DNA from: Calliopsis andreniformis
Lineage: Eukaryota; Arthropoda; Insecta; Hymenoptera; Andrenidae
DNA: 64,000 nt
Assembly (NCBI RefSeq): GCF_051401765.1
Contig: NW_027480423.1
Location: 1,860,001 to 1,924,000, forward strand
Direction of reading: 5' to 3'
Under the pieces are notes generated by a model that saw only the letters and a program-made list of their open reading frames with translations, did not search any database and was not told the DNA's origin. The first letter of the stretch is position 1, and each line of letters opens with the position of its first letter. Below, one piece after another: positions 38,843 through 51,300 of this stretch. A program made the translations under genes and the position numbers.

Positions 38843-38871
38843 GCAACCTAGGCTTCACTCTAGGGCGTTGC
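38843..38871. other. Imperfect inverted repeat at the CCTAGG site (example in P11)
   Basis: GCAAC-CTAG is followed by an 8-base loop, then CTAG, a 3-base bulge (GGC) and GTTGC. This gives 5 + 4 paired bases. It corresponds to consensus positions 20-48 and is present in most monomers; in gttgttcc classes the terminal pair is lost or becomes G-U. Short dyads of this kind are proposed in other satellites as cruciform-forming, but nothing here proves structure formation. Confidence 0.5.
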
Positions 38872-38911
38872 TCCACCAGATCGAATAGTTAGGGCCTTAG
38901 AAGACAACGCC
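38864..38911. other. Perfect 7-bp dyad GGCGTTG / CAACGCC (example in P11)
   Basis: GGCGTTG at 38864-38870 is the exact reverse complement of CAACGCC at 38905-38911, with a 34-base spacer (consensus 41-47 and 82-88). Monomers with cgcccgaag extend it to 8 bp. The arms partly overlap the other inverted repeat, so the two pairings are mutually exclusive. Confidence 0.5.
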
Positions 38912-38989
38912 AGTATCATAAAATACTATAAAGATGCAACATCTTTTCCATCGTATTAAACGAATAATTTCAACCAGTGTGAATGTTAT

Positions 38990-39155
38990 GGTCATTTCTA
39001 CATTCCGAGCAACCTAGGCTTCACTCTAGGGCGTTGATCCAACAGATTGAATAGTTAGGGCCTTCGCAGTCAACGCCCGAAGCATAAAATACAATATAAA
39101 TACAACAGTTTTTCCATCATATAACAGGAATAATTGCAACCAGTTTGAAAGTGAT
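38990..39155 (+). repeat. Monomer class P12
   Basis: 166 bp. Diagnostic: ctacattccgagcaacc, gttgatccaacagattgaat, gccttcgcagtcaacgcccg, ccatcatataacaggaat and cagtttgaaagtgat. It precedes P1 in almost every occurrence. Confidence 0.86.
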
Positions 39156-40813
39156 GGTCATTTCTACGTTCCGGGCAACCTGGGCTTCACTCTTGAGCAT
39201 TGCTCCACCAGATCGAATAGCTAGAGCCTTAGAAGTCAACGCCAGAAGCATAAAATACAATATAAATACAACAGTTTTTCCATCGTATAAAACGAATAAT
39301 TGCAACCAGTATGAAAGTTATGGTCATTTCTACGTTCCGGGCAACCTAGGCTTCACTCTATGGCGTTGCTCCACCAGATCAAACAGTCAGTTCCTTAGAA
39401 GTCAACGCCCGAAGCATAAAATACAAAATAAATAGAACAGTTTTTCCATAGTATAAAACGAATAATGGCAACCAGTGTGAAAGTTATGATCATTTCTACG
39501 TTCCGGCAACCTAGGCTTCACCCCAGGGCGTTGTTCCACCAGATCGAATAGTTAGGGCCTAAGAAGTGAACGCCAGCAGCATAAAATACAATATAAATAC
39601 AACAGATCTTCCATCATATAAAACGAGTAATTGCAACCAGTATGAAAGTTATGGTCATTTCTACGTTTCGGGCAACCTAGGCTTCACTCTATGGCGTTCT
39701 TCCACCACATCGAATAGCTGCGGCCTCAGAAGTCAACGCCTGAAGCATAAAATACAGTAAAAATACAACAGTCTTTTCATCCTATAACAGGAATAATTGC
39801 AACCAGTTTGAAAGTGATGGTCATTTCTACGTTCCGGGGAACCTAGGCTTCACTCTAGGGCGTTGCTCCACCAGATCGAATAGTTAGTGCCTTAGAAGTC
39901 AACGCCAGAAACATAAAATACAATATAAACACAACAGTTTTTCCATCGTATAAAACGAATAATTGCTACCAGTATGGAAGTGATGGTCATTTCTATGTTC
40001 CGGGCAACCTAGGCCTCACTCTAGGGCGTTGTTCCACCAGATTGAATAGTTAGGGCCTTAGAAGTCAACGCCAGAATCATAAAATACAATAAAGATGCAA
40101 CAGCTTTTGCATCGTATTAAACGAATAATAGCAACCAGTGTGAAAGTTATGATCATTTCTACGTTCCGGCAACCTAGGCTTCACCCCGGGGCGTTGTTCC
40201 ACCAGATCGAATAGTTAGGACCTAAGATGTGAACGCCAGCAGAATAAAATACAATATAAGTACAACAGTTCTTCCATCATATAAAACGAATAATTGCAAC
40301 CAGTATGAAAGTTATGGTCATTTCTACGTTCCGGGCAACCTAGGCCTCACTCTAGGGCGTTGTTCCACCAGATTGAATAGTTAGGGCCTAAGAAATCAAC
40401 GCCAGAAGCATAAAATACAATATAAATATAACAGTTTTTCCATCGTATAAAACGAGTAATTTCAACCAGTGTGAATGTTATGGTCATTTCTACATTCGGA
40501 GCAACCTAGGCTTCACTCTAGGGCGTTGCTCCACCAGATCGAATAGTTAGGGCCTTAGAAGACAACGCCAGTATCATAAAATACTATAAAGATGCAACAT
40601 CTTTTCCATCGTATTAAACGAATAATTTCAACCAGTGTGAATGTTATGGTCATTTCTACATTCCGAGCAACCTAGGCTTCACTCTAGGGCGTTGATCCAA
40701 CAGATTGAATAGTTAGGGCCTTCGCAGTCAACGCCCGAAGCATAAAATACAATATAAATACAACAGTTTTTCCATCATATAACAGGAATAATTGCAACCA
40801 GTTTGAAAGTGAT
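39156..40813 (+). repeat. HOR copy 2, 10-monomer variant (1,658 bp)
   Basis: P1-P5 as in the reference, then a P6/P8 hybrid monomer (39985-40150), then P9-P12. It is 332 bp shorter than the reference, exactly two monomers. The hybrid begins as P6 (ttctatgttccggg, cttttgcatcgtatt) and ends as P8 (atagcaaccagtgtgaaag), with the switch in the shared acgaataat at 40121-40129. Confidence 0.9.
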
Positions 40814-42637
40814 GGTCATTTCTACGTTCCGGGCAACCTGGGCTTCACTCTTGAGCATTGCTCCACCAGATCGAATAGCTAGAGCCTTAGAAGTCAACGC
40901 CAGAAGCATAAAATACAATATAAATACAACAGTTTTTCCATCGTATAAAACGAATAATTGCAACCAGTATGAAAGTTATGGTCATTTCTACGTTCCGGGC
41001 AACCTAGGCTTCACTCTATGGCGTTGCTCCACCAGATCAAACAGTCAGTTCCTTAGAAGTCAACGCCCGAAGCATAAAATACAAAATAAATAGAACAGTT
41101 TTTCCATAGTATAAAACGAATAATGGCAACCAGTGTGAAAGTTATGATCATTTCTACGTTCCGGCAACCTAGGCTTCACCCCAGGGCGTTGTTCCACCAG
41201 ATCGAATAGTTAGGGCCTAAGAAGTGAACGCCAGCAGCATAAAATACAATATAAATACAACAGATCTTCCATCATATAAAACGAGTAATTGCAACCAGTA
41301 TGAAAGTTATGGTCATTTCTACGTTTCGGGCAACCTAGGCTTCACTCTATGGCGTTCTTCCACCACATCGAATAGCTGCGGCCTCAGAAGTCAACGCCTG
41401 AAGCATAAAATACAGTAAAAATACAACAGTCTTTTCATCCTATAACAGGAATAATTGCAACCAGTTTGAAAGTGATGGTCATTTCTACGTTCCGGGGAAC
41501 CTAGGCTTCACTCTAGGGCGTTGCTCCACCAGATCGAATAGTTAGTGCCTTAGAAGTCAACGCCAGAAACATAAAATACAATATAAACACAACAGTTTTT
41601 CCATCGTATAAAACGAATAATTGCTACCAGTATGGAAGTGATGGTCATTTCTATGTTCCGGGCAACCTAGGCCTCACTCTAGGGCGTTGTTCCACCAGAT
41701 TGAATAGTTAGGGCCTTAGAAGTCAACGCCAGAATCATAAAATACAATAAAGATGCAACAGCTTTTGCATCGTATTAAACGAATAATTACAACCAGTGTG
41801 AATGTTATGGTCATTTCTACATTCCGAGCAACCTAGGCTTCACTCTAGGGCGTTGATCCACCAGATAGAATAGTTAGGGCCTTAGAAGTCAACGCCAGAA
41901 GCATAAAATTCAATAAAGATGCAACAGTTTTTCCATCGTAAAGCAGGAATAACTGTAAACAGTGTGAAAGTACTGGTCATTTCTACGTTCCGTGTAACCT
42001 AGGCTTCACTCTAGGGCGTGGTTCCACCAGATCGAACAGTTAGGACCTAAGAAGGCAACGCCAGAAGCATAAAATACAAAATAAAAAGAACAGTCTTTCC
42101 ATCGCATAAAACGAATAATAGCAACCAGTGTGAAAGTTATGATCATTTCTACGTTCCGGCAACCTAGGCTTCACCCCGGGGCGTTGTTCCACCAGATCGA
42201 ATAGTTAGGACCTAAGATGTGAACGCCAGCAGAATAAAATACAATATAAGTACAACAGTTCTTCCATCATATAAAACGAATAATTGCAACCAGTATGAAA
42301 GTTAACGTCATTTCTACGTTCCGGGCAACCTAGGCTTCACTCTAGGGCGTTGCTCCACCAGATCGAATAGTTAGGGCCTTAGAAGTCAACGCCAGTATCA
42401 TAAAATACTATAAAGATGCAACAGCCTTTCCATCGTATTAAACGAATAATTTCAACCAATGTGAATGTTATGGTCATTTCTACATTCCGAGCAACCTAGG
42501 CTTCACTCTAGGGCGTTGATCCAACAGATTGAATAGTTAGGGCCTTCGCAGTCAACGCCCGAAGCATAAAATACAATTTAAATACAACAGTTTTTCCATC
42601 ATATAACAGGAATAATTGCAACCAGTTTGAAAGTGAT
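40814..42637 (+). repeat. HOR copy 3, 11-monomer variant (1,824 bp)
   Basis: P1-P9 as in the reference, then a P11-like monomer (42306-42471) that begins cgtcatttctacgttccggg instead of the P11 start, then P12. P10 is missing. The P9 to cgtcattt arrangement also occurs near 3650 and 7800, so this may be an alternative older form and not a fresh deletion. Confidence 0.87.
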
Positions 42638-45000
42638 GGTCATTTCTACGTTCCGGGCAAGCTGGGCTTCACTCTTGAGCGTTGCTCCACCAGATCGAAT
42701 AGCTAGAGCCTTAGAAGTCAACGCCAGAAGCATAAAATACAATATAAATACAACAGTTTTTCCATCGTATAAAACGAATAATTGCAACCAGTATGAAAGT
42801 TATGGTGATTTCTACGTTCCGGGCAACCTAGGCTTCACTCTATGGCGTTCTTCCACTACATCGAATAGCAACGGCCTCAGAAGTCAACGCCTGATGCATA
42901 AAATACAATAAAAATACAACAGTCTTTCCGTCCTATAACAGGAATAATTGCAACCCGTGTGTAAGTGATGGTCATTTGTACGTTCCAGGCAACCTAGGCT
43001 TCACTGTAGGGCGTTGTTCCACCTGATCGAATTGTTAGGGCCTAAGAAGTCAATGCCAGAAGCATAAGATACAATATAAATATAACAGTTTTTCCAACTA
43101 TAGAACGAATAATAGCAACCATTGTGAAAGTTATGGTCACTTCTACGTTCCGGGCAACCTAGGCTTCACACTAGGGCGTTGATCCACCAGATAGAATAGT
43201 TAGGGCCTTAGAAGTCAACGCCAGAAGCATAAAATACAATAAAAATACAACAGTCTTTCCATCCTATAACAGGAATAATTGCAACCCTTGTGAATGTGAT
43301 GGTCATTTGTACGTTCCAGGCAACCTAGGCATCACTCTAGGGCGTTGTTCCACCAGATCGAATTGTTAGGGCCTAAGAAGTGAACGCCAGCAGCATAAAA
43401 TACAATATAAATACAACAGATCTTCCATCATATAAAACGAATAATTGCAACCAGTATGAAAGTTATGGTCATTTCTACGTTTCGGGCAACCTAGGCTTCA
43501 CTCTATGGCGTTCTTCCACCACATCGAATAGCTGCGGCCTCAGAAGTCAACGCCTGAAGCATAAAATACAGTAAAAATACAACAGTCTTTTCATCCTATA
43601 ACAGGAATAATTGCAACCAGTTTGAAAGTGATGGTCATTTCTACGTTCCGGGGAACCTAGGCTTCACTCTAGGGCGTTGCTCCACCAGATCGAATAGTTA
43701 GTGCCTTAGAAGTCAACGCCAGAAACATAAAATACAATATAAACACAACAGTTTTTCCATCGTATAAAACGAATAATTGCTACCAGTAAGGAAGTGATGG
43801 TCATTTCTATGTTCCGGGCAACCTAGGCCTCACTCTAGGGCGTTGTTCCACCAGATTGAATAGTTAGGGCCTTAGAAGTCAACACCAGAATCATAAAATA
43901 CAATAAAGATGCAACAGCTTTTCCATCGTATTAAACGAATAATTACAACCAGTGTGAATGTTATGGTCATTTCTACATTCCGAGCAACCTAGGCTTCACT
44001 CTAGAGCGTTGCTCCACCAGATCGAATAGTTAGTGCCTTAGAAGTCAACGCCAGAAGCATAAAATACAATATAAATACAACAGTTTTTCCGTCATATAAA
44101 ACGAATAATTGCAACCAGTATGAAAGTTATGGTTATGTCTACGTTCCGCGCAACCCAGGCTTCACTCTATGGCGTTCTTCCTCCACATCGAATAGCTACG
44201 GCCTCAGAAGTCAACGCCTGAAGCATAAAATACAATAAAAATACAACAGTCTTTCCATCCTATAACAGGAACAATTGCAACCAGTTTGAAAGTGATGGTC
44301 ATTTCTACGTTCCGGGGAACCTAGGCTTCACTCTAGGGCGGTACTCCACCAGATCGAATAGTTAGTGCCTTAGAAGTCAACGCCAGAAGCGTAAAATACA
44401 ATATAAACACAACAGTTTTTCCATCGTATAAAACGAATAATTGCTACCAGTATGGAAGTGATGGTCATTTCTACGTTCCGGGCAACCTAGGCCTCACTCT
44501 AGGGCGTTGTTCCACCAGATTGAATTGTTAGGGCCTAAGAAATCAACGCCAGAAGCATAAAATACAATATAAATATAACAGTTTTTCCATCGTATAAAAC
44601 GAGTAATTTCAACCAGTGTGAATGTTATGGTCATTTCTACATTCGGAGCAACCTAGGCTTCACTCTAGGGCGTTGATCCACCAGATAGAATAGTTAGGGC
44701 CTTAGAAGTCAACGCCAGAAGCATAAAATTCAATAAAGATGCAACAGTTTTTCCATCGTAAAGCAGGAATAACTGTAAACAGTGTGAAAGTACTGGTCAT
44801 TTCTACGTTCCGTGTAACCTAGGCTTCACTCTAGGGCGTTGTTCCACCAGATCGAACAGTTAGGACCTAAGAAGGCAACGCCAGAAGCATAAAATACAAA
44901 ATAAATAGAACAGTTTTTCCATAGTATAAAACGAATAATGGCAACCAGTGTGAAAGTTATGATCATTTCTACGTTCCGGCAACCTAGGCTTCACCCCAGG
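42638..45000 (+). repeat. Monomers after the 12-mer array; P1-led then P3-P6 series
   Basis: Begins with a P1-like monomer (42638) followed not by P2 but by a P4-like monomer with cttccactacatcg and agcaacggcc. 43380-44850 resembles 45039-46270 (offset 1,659) and 48356 onward (offset 4,976). 44795-44960 is a hybrid: it starts as P8 (ttccgtgtaacc) and ends as P2 (aaataaatagaacag, ccatagtataaaacg). Confidence 0.8.
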
Positions 45001-48000
45001 GCGTTGTTCCACCAGATCGAATAGTTAGGGCCTAAGAAGTGAACGCCAGCAGCATAAAATACAATATAAGTACAACAGATCTTCCATCATATAAAACGAA
45101 TAATTGCAACCAGTATGAAAGTTATGGTCATTTCTACGTTTCGGGCAACCTAGGCTTCACTCTATGGCGTTCTTCCACCACATCGAATAGCTGCGGCCTC
45201 AGAAGTCAACGCCTGAAGCATAAAATACAGTAAAAATACAACAGTCTTTTCATCCTATAACAGGAATAATTGCAACCAGTTTGAAAGTGATGGTCATTTC
45301 TACGTTCCGGGGAACCTAGGCTTCACTCTAGGGCGTTGCTCCACCAGATCGAATAGTTAGTGCCTTAGAAGTCAACGCCAGAAACATAAAATACAATATA
45401 AACACAACAGTTTTTCCATCGTATAAAACGAATAATTGCTACCAGTATGGAAGTGATGGTCATTTCTATGTTCCGGGCAAGCTAGGCCTCACTCTAGGGC
45501 GTTGTTCCACCAGATTGAATAGCTAGGGCCTTAGAAGTCAACGCCAGAATCATAAAATACAATAAAGATGCAACAGCTTTTCCATCGTATTAAACGAATA
45601 ATTACAACCAGTGTGAATGTTATGGTCATTTCTACATTCCGAGCTACCTAGGCTTCGCTCTAGAGCGTTGCTCCACCAGATCGAATAGTTAGTGCCTTAG
45701 AAGTCAACGCCAGAAGCATAAAATACAATATAAATACAACAGTTTTTCCATCATATAAAACGAATAATTGCAACCAGTATGAAAGTTATGGTTATGTCTA
45801 CGTTCCGCGCAACCCAGGCTTCACTCTATGGCGTTCTTCCACCACATCGAATAGCTACGGCCTCAGAAGTCAACGCCTGAAGCATAAAATACAATAAAAA
45901 TACAACAGTCTTTCCATCCTATAACAGGAACAATTGCAACCAGTTTGAAAGTGATGGTCATTTCTACGTTCCGGGGAACCTAGGCTTCACTCTAGGGCGG
46001 TACTCCACCAGATCGAATAGTTAGTGCCTTAGAAGTCAACGCCAGAAGCGTAAAATACAATATAAGCACAACAGTTTTTCCATCGTATAAAACGAATAAT
46101 TGCTACCAGTATGGAAGTGATGGTCATTTCTACGTTCCGGGCAGCCTAGGCCTCACTCTAGGGCGTTGTTCCACCAGATTGAATAGTTAGGGCCTAAGAA
46201 ATCAACGCCAGAAGCATAAAATACAATATAAATATAACAGTTTTTCCATCGTATAAAACGAGTAATTTCAACCAGTGTGAATGTTATGGTCATTTCTACA
46301 TTCGGAGCAACCTAGTCTTCACTCTAGGGCGTTGCTCCACCAGATCGAATAGTTAGGGCCTTAGAAGACAACGCCAGTATCATAAAATACTATAAAGATG
46401 CAACAGCTTTTCCATCGTATTAAACGAATAATTTCAACCAGTGTGAATGTTATGGTCATTTCTACATTCCGAGCAACCTAGGCTTCACTCTAGGCCGTTG
46501 ATCCAACAGATTGAATAGTTAGGGCCTTCGCAGTCAACGCCCGAAGCATAAAATACAATATAAATACAACAGTTTTTCCATCATATAACAGGAATAATTG
46601 CAACCAGTTTGAAAGTGATGGTCATTTCTACGTTCCGGGCAACCTGGGTTTCACTCTTGAGCATTGCTCCACCAGATCGAATAGCTAGAGCCTTAGAAGT
46701 CAACGCCAGAAGCATAAAATACAATATAAATACAACAGTTTTTCCATCGTATAAAACGAATAATTGCAACCAGTATGAAAGTTATGGTCATTTCTACGTT
46801 CCGGGCAACCTAGGCTTCACTCTATGGCGTTGCTCCACCAGATCAAACAGTTAGTTCCTTAGAAGTCAACGCCCGAAGCATAAAATACAAAATAAATAGA
46901 ACAGTTTTTCCATAGTATAAAACGAATAATGGCAACCAGTGTGAAAGTTATGATCATTTCTACGTTCCGGCAACCTAGGCTTCACCCCAGGGCGTTGTTC
47001 CACCAGATCGAATAGTTAGGGCCTAAGAAGTGAACGCCAGCAGCATAAAATACAATATAAATACAACAGATCTTCCATCATATAAAACGGGTAATTGCAA
47101 CCAGTATGAAAGTTATGGTCATTTCTACGTTTCGGGCAACCTAGGCTTCACTCTATGGCGTTCTTCCACCACATCGAATAGCTGCGGCCTCAGAAGTCAA
47201 CGCCTGAAGCATAAAATACAGTAAAAATACAACAGTCTTTTCATCCTATAACAGGAATAATTGCAACCAGTTTGAAAGTGATGGTCATTTCTACGTTCCG
47301 GGCAACCTGGGCTTCACTCTTGAGCGTTGCTCCACCAGATCGAATAGCTAGAGCCTTAGAAGTCAACGCCAGAAGCATAAAATACAATATAAATACAACA
47401 GTTTTTCCATCGTATAAAACGAATAATTGCAACCAGTATGAAAGTTATGGTGATTTCTACGTTCCGGGCAACCTAGGCTTCACTCTATGGCGTTCTTCCA
47501 CTACATCGAATAGCAACGGCCTCAGAAGTCAACGCCTGAAGCATAAAATACAATAAAAATACAACAGTCTTTCCGTCCTATAACAGGAATAATTGCAACC
47601 CGTGTGTAAGTGATGGTCATTTGTACGTTCCAGGCAACCTAGGCTTCACTCTAGGGCGTTGTGCCACCTGATCGAATTGTTAGGGCCTAAGAAGTCAACG
47701 CCAGAAGCGTAAGATACAATATAAATATAACAGTTTTTCCAACTATAGAACGAATAATAGCAACCATTGTGAAAGTTATGGTCACTTCTACGTTCCGGGC
47801 AACCTAGGCTTCACACTAGGGCGTTGATCCACCAGATAGAATAGTTAGGGCCTTAGAAGTCAACGCCAGAAGCATAAAATACAATAAAAATACAACAGTC
47901 TTTCCGTCCTATAACAGGAATAATTGCAACCCGTGTGTAAGTGATGGTCATTTGTACGTTCCAGGCAACCTAGGCTTCACTCTAGGGCGTTGTTCCACCT

Positions 48001-48317
48001 GATCGAATTGTTAGGGCCTAAGAAGTCAACGCCAGAAGCATAAGATACAATATAAATATAACAGTTTTTCCAACTATAGAACGAATAATAGCAACCATTG
48101 TGAAAGTTATGGTCACTTCTACGTTCCGGGCAACCTAGGCTTCACACTAGGGCGTTGATCCACCAGATAGAATAGTTAGGGCCTTAGAAGTCAACGCCAG
48201 AAGCATAAAATACAATAAAAATACAACAGTCTTTCCATCCTATAACAGGAATAATTGCAACCCTTGTGAATGTGATGGTCATTTGTACGTTCCAGGCAAC
48301 CTAGGCATCACTCTAGG
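45001..48317 (+). repeat. 3,317-bp unit, copy 1 (20 monomers)
   Basis: 45001-47907 matches 48318-51224 at offset 3,317 bp (20 monomers with three one-base deletions). It contains P1 monomers at 46620 and 47283. The end of the unit contains an extra two-monomer tandem: 47615-47945 is repeated at 47946-48276 (331 bp). Confidence 0.87.
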
Positions 48318-51300
48318 GCGTTGTTCCACCAGATCGAATTGTTAGGGCCTAAGAAGTGAACGCCAGCAGCATAAAATACAATATAAATACAACAGATCTT
48401 CCATCATATAAAACGAATAATTGCAACCAGTATGAAAGTTATGGTCATTTCTACGTTTCGGGCAACCTAGGCTTCACTCTATGGCGTTCTTCCACCACAT
48501 CGAATAGCTGCGGCCTCAGAAGTCAACGCCTGAAGCATAAAATACAGTAAAAATACAACAGTCTTTTCATCCTATAACAGGAATAATTGCAACCAGTTTG
48601 AAAGTGATGGTCATTTCTACGTTCCGGGGAACCTAGGCTTCACTCTAGGGCGTTGCTCCACCAGATCGAATAGTTAGTGCCTTAGAAGTCAACGCCAGAA
48701 ACATAAAATACAATATAAACACAACAGTTTTTCCATCGTATAAAACGAATAATTGCTACCAGTATGGAAGTGATGGTCATTTCTATGTTCCGGGCAAGCT
48801 AGGCCTCACTCTAGGGCGTTGTTCCACCAGATTGAATAGCTAGGGCCTTAGAAGTCAACGCCAGAATCATAAAATACAATAAAGATGCAACAGCTTTTCC
48901 ATCGTATTAAACGAATAATTACAACCAGTGTGAATGTTATGGTCATTTCTACATTCCGAGCAACCTAGGCTTCACTCTAGAGCGTTGCTCCACCAGATCG
49001 AATAGTTAGTGCCTTAGAAGTCAACGCCAGAAGCATAAAATACAATATAAATACAACAGTTTTTCCATCATATAAAACGAATAATTGCAACCAGTATGAA
49101 AGTTATGGTTATGTCTACGTTCCGCGCAACCCAGGCTTCACTCTATGGCGTTCTTCCACCACATCGAATAGCTACGGCCTCAGAAGTCAACGCCTGAAGC
49201 ATAAAATACAATAAAAATACAACAGTCTTTCCATCCTATAACAGGAACAATTGCAACCAGTTTGAAAGTGATGGTCATTTCTACGTTCCGGGGAACCTAG
49301 GCTTCACTCTAGGGCGGTACTCCACCAGATCGAATAGTTAGTGCCTTAGAAGTCAACGCCAGAAGCGTAAAATACAATATAAGCACAACAGTTTTTCCAT
49401 CGTATAAAACGAATAATTGCTACCAGTATGGAAGTGATGGTCATTTCTACGTTCCGGGCAACCTAGGCCTCACTCTAGGGCGTTGTTCGACCAGATTGAA
49501 TAGTTAGGGCCTAAGAAATCAACGCCAGAAGCATAAAATACAATATAAATATAACAGTTTTTCCATCGTATAAAACGAGTAATTTCAACCAGTGTGAATG
49601 TTATGGTCATTTCTACATTCGGAGCAACCTAGTCTTCACTCTAGGGCGTTGCTCCACCAGATCGAATAGTTAGGGCCTTAGAAGACAACGCCAGTATCAT
49701 AAAATACTATAAAGATGCAACAGCTTTTCCATCGTATTAAACGAATAATTTCAACCAGTGTGAATGTTATGGTCATTTCTACATTCCGAGCAACCTAGGC
49801 TTCACTCTAGGGCGTTGATCCAACAGATTGAATAGTTAGGGCCTTCGCAGTCAACGCCCGAAGCATAAAATACAATATAAATACAACAGTTTTTCCATCA
49901 TATAACAGGAATAATTGCAACCAGTTTGAAAGTGATGGTCATTTCTACGTTCCGGGCAACCTGGGTTTCACTCTTGAGCATTGCTCCACCAGATCGAATA
50001 GCTAGAGCCTTAGAAGTCAACGCCAGAAGCATAAAATACAATATAAATACAACAGTTTTTCCATCGTATAAAACGAATAATTGCAACCAGTATGAAAGTT
50101 ATGGTCATTTCTACGTTCCGGGCAACCTAGGCTTCACTCTATGGCGTTGCTCCACCAGATCAAACAGTTAGTTCCTTAGAAGTCAACGCCCGAAGCATAA
50201 AATACAAAATAAATAGAACAGTTTTTCCATAGTATAAAACGAATAATGGCAACCAGTGTGAAAGTTATGATCATTTCTACGTTCCGGCAACCTAGGCTTC
50301 ACCCCAGGGCGTTGTTCCACCAGATCGAATAGTTAGGGCCTAAGAAGTGAACGCCAGCAGCATAAAATACAATATAAATACAACAGATCTTCCATCATAT
50401 AAAACGAGTAATTTCAACCAGTATGAAAGTTATGGTCATTTCTACGTTTCGGGCAACCTAGGCTTCACTCTATGGCGTTCTTCCACCACATCGAATAGCT
50501 GCGGCCTCAGAAGTCAACGCCTGAAGCATAAAATACAGAAAAAATACAACAGTCTTTTCATCCTATAACAGGAATAATTGCAACCAGTTTGAAAGTGATG
50601 GTCATTTCTACGTTCCGGGCAACCTGGGCTTCACTCTTGAGCGTTGCTCCACCAGATCGAATAGCTAGAGCCTTAGAAGTCAACGCCAGAAGCATAAAAT
50701 ACAATATAAATACAACAGTTTTTCCATCGTATAAAACGAATAATTGCAACCAGTATGAAAGTTATGGTGATTTCTACGTTCCGGGCAACCTAGGCTTCAC
50801 TCTATGGCGTTCTTCCACTACATCGAATAGCAACGGCCTCAGAAGTCAACGCCTGAAGCATAAAATACAATAAAAATACAACAGTCTTTCCGTCCTATAA
50901 CAGGAATAATTGCAACCCGTGTGTAAGTGATGGTCATTTGTACGTTCCAGGCAACCTAGGCTTCACTCTAGGGCGTTGTTCCACCTGATCGAATTGTTAG
51001 GGCCTAAGAAGTCAACGCCAGAAGCATAAGATACAATATAAATATAACAGTTTTTCCAACTATAGAACGAATAATAGCAACCATTGTGAAAGTTATGGTC
51101 ACTTCTACGTTCCGGGCAACCTAGGCTTCACACTAGGGCGTTGATCCACCAGATAGAATAGTTAGGGCCTTAGAAGTCAACGCCAGAAGCATAAAATACA
51201 ATAAAAATACAACAGTCTTTCCATCCTATAACAGGAATAATTGCAACCCTTGTGAATGTGATGGTCATTTGTACGTTCCAGACAACCTAGGCATCACTCT
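48318..51300 (+). repeat. 3,317-bp unit, copy 2
   Basis: Partner of 45001-47907, with P1 monomers at 49937 and 50600. It differs at a few bases, for example the added aaaaaatac near 50538 where copy 1 has gtaaaaatac, which opens a slightly longer chance reading frame. It lacks the 331-bp tandem at its end. Confidence 0.86.

Larger units (their letters stand above)
38824..38989 (+). repeat. Monomer class P11
   Basis: 166 bp. Diagnostic: ctacattcggagcaacc, agaagacaacgccag, tatcataaaatactataaag and atcgtattaaacgaat. Shows the canonical inverted repeats of the monomer. Confidence 0.85.
37166..39155 (+). repeat. Reference 12-monomer HOR unit (1,990 bp)
   Basis: Twelve distinct monomers (ten of 166 bp, two of 165 bp) in the order P1-P12. 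The unit is followed directly by two further copies that begin with the same P1 class at 39156 and 40814. Within copies, corresponding monomers are nearly identical, whereas different P classes differ at many positions. This nested pattern defines a higher-order repeat, as in primate alpha satellite, although no sequence relationship to that family is implied. Confidence 0.9.

Noticed and set aside
37166..39155. TTAGGG at consensus 66-71 of many monomers as telomeric sequence.
   Set aside because: One hexamer per 166 bp inside gaatagttagggcc, not a tandem TTAGGG run; several classes have ttaggacc or tcagttcc instead.
37166..39155. TATA-like aatataaatac in most monomers as a promoter.
   Set aside because: It lies in an AT-rich half where such words are expected, varies by class, and has no associated gene or initiator.
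50347..50568. A 73-codon frame longer than its siblings.
   Set aside because: It is longer only because one base change near 50538 removes a stop codon present in the parallel copy at 47030.
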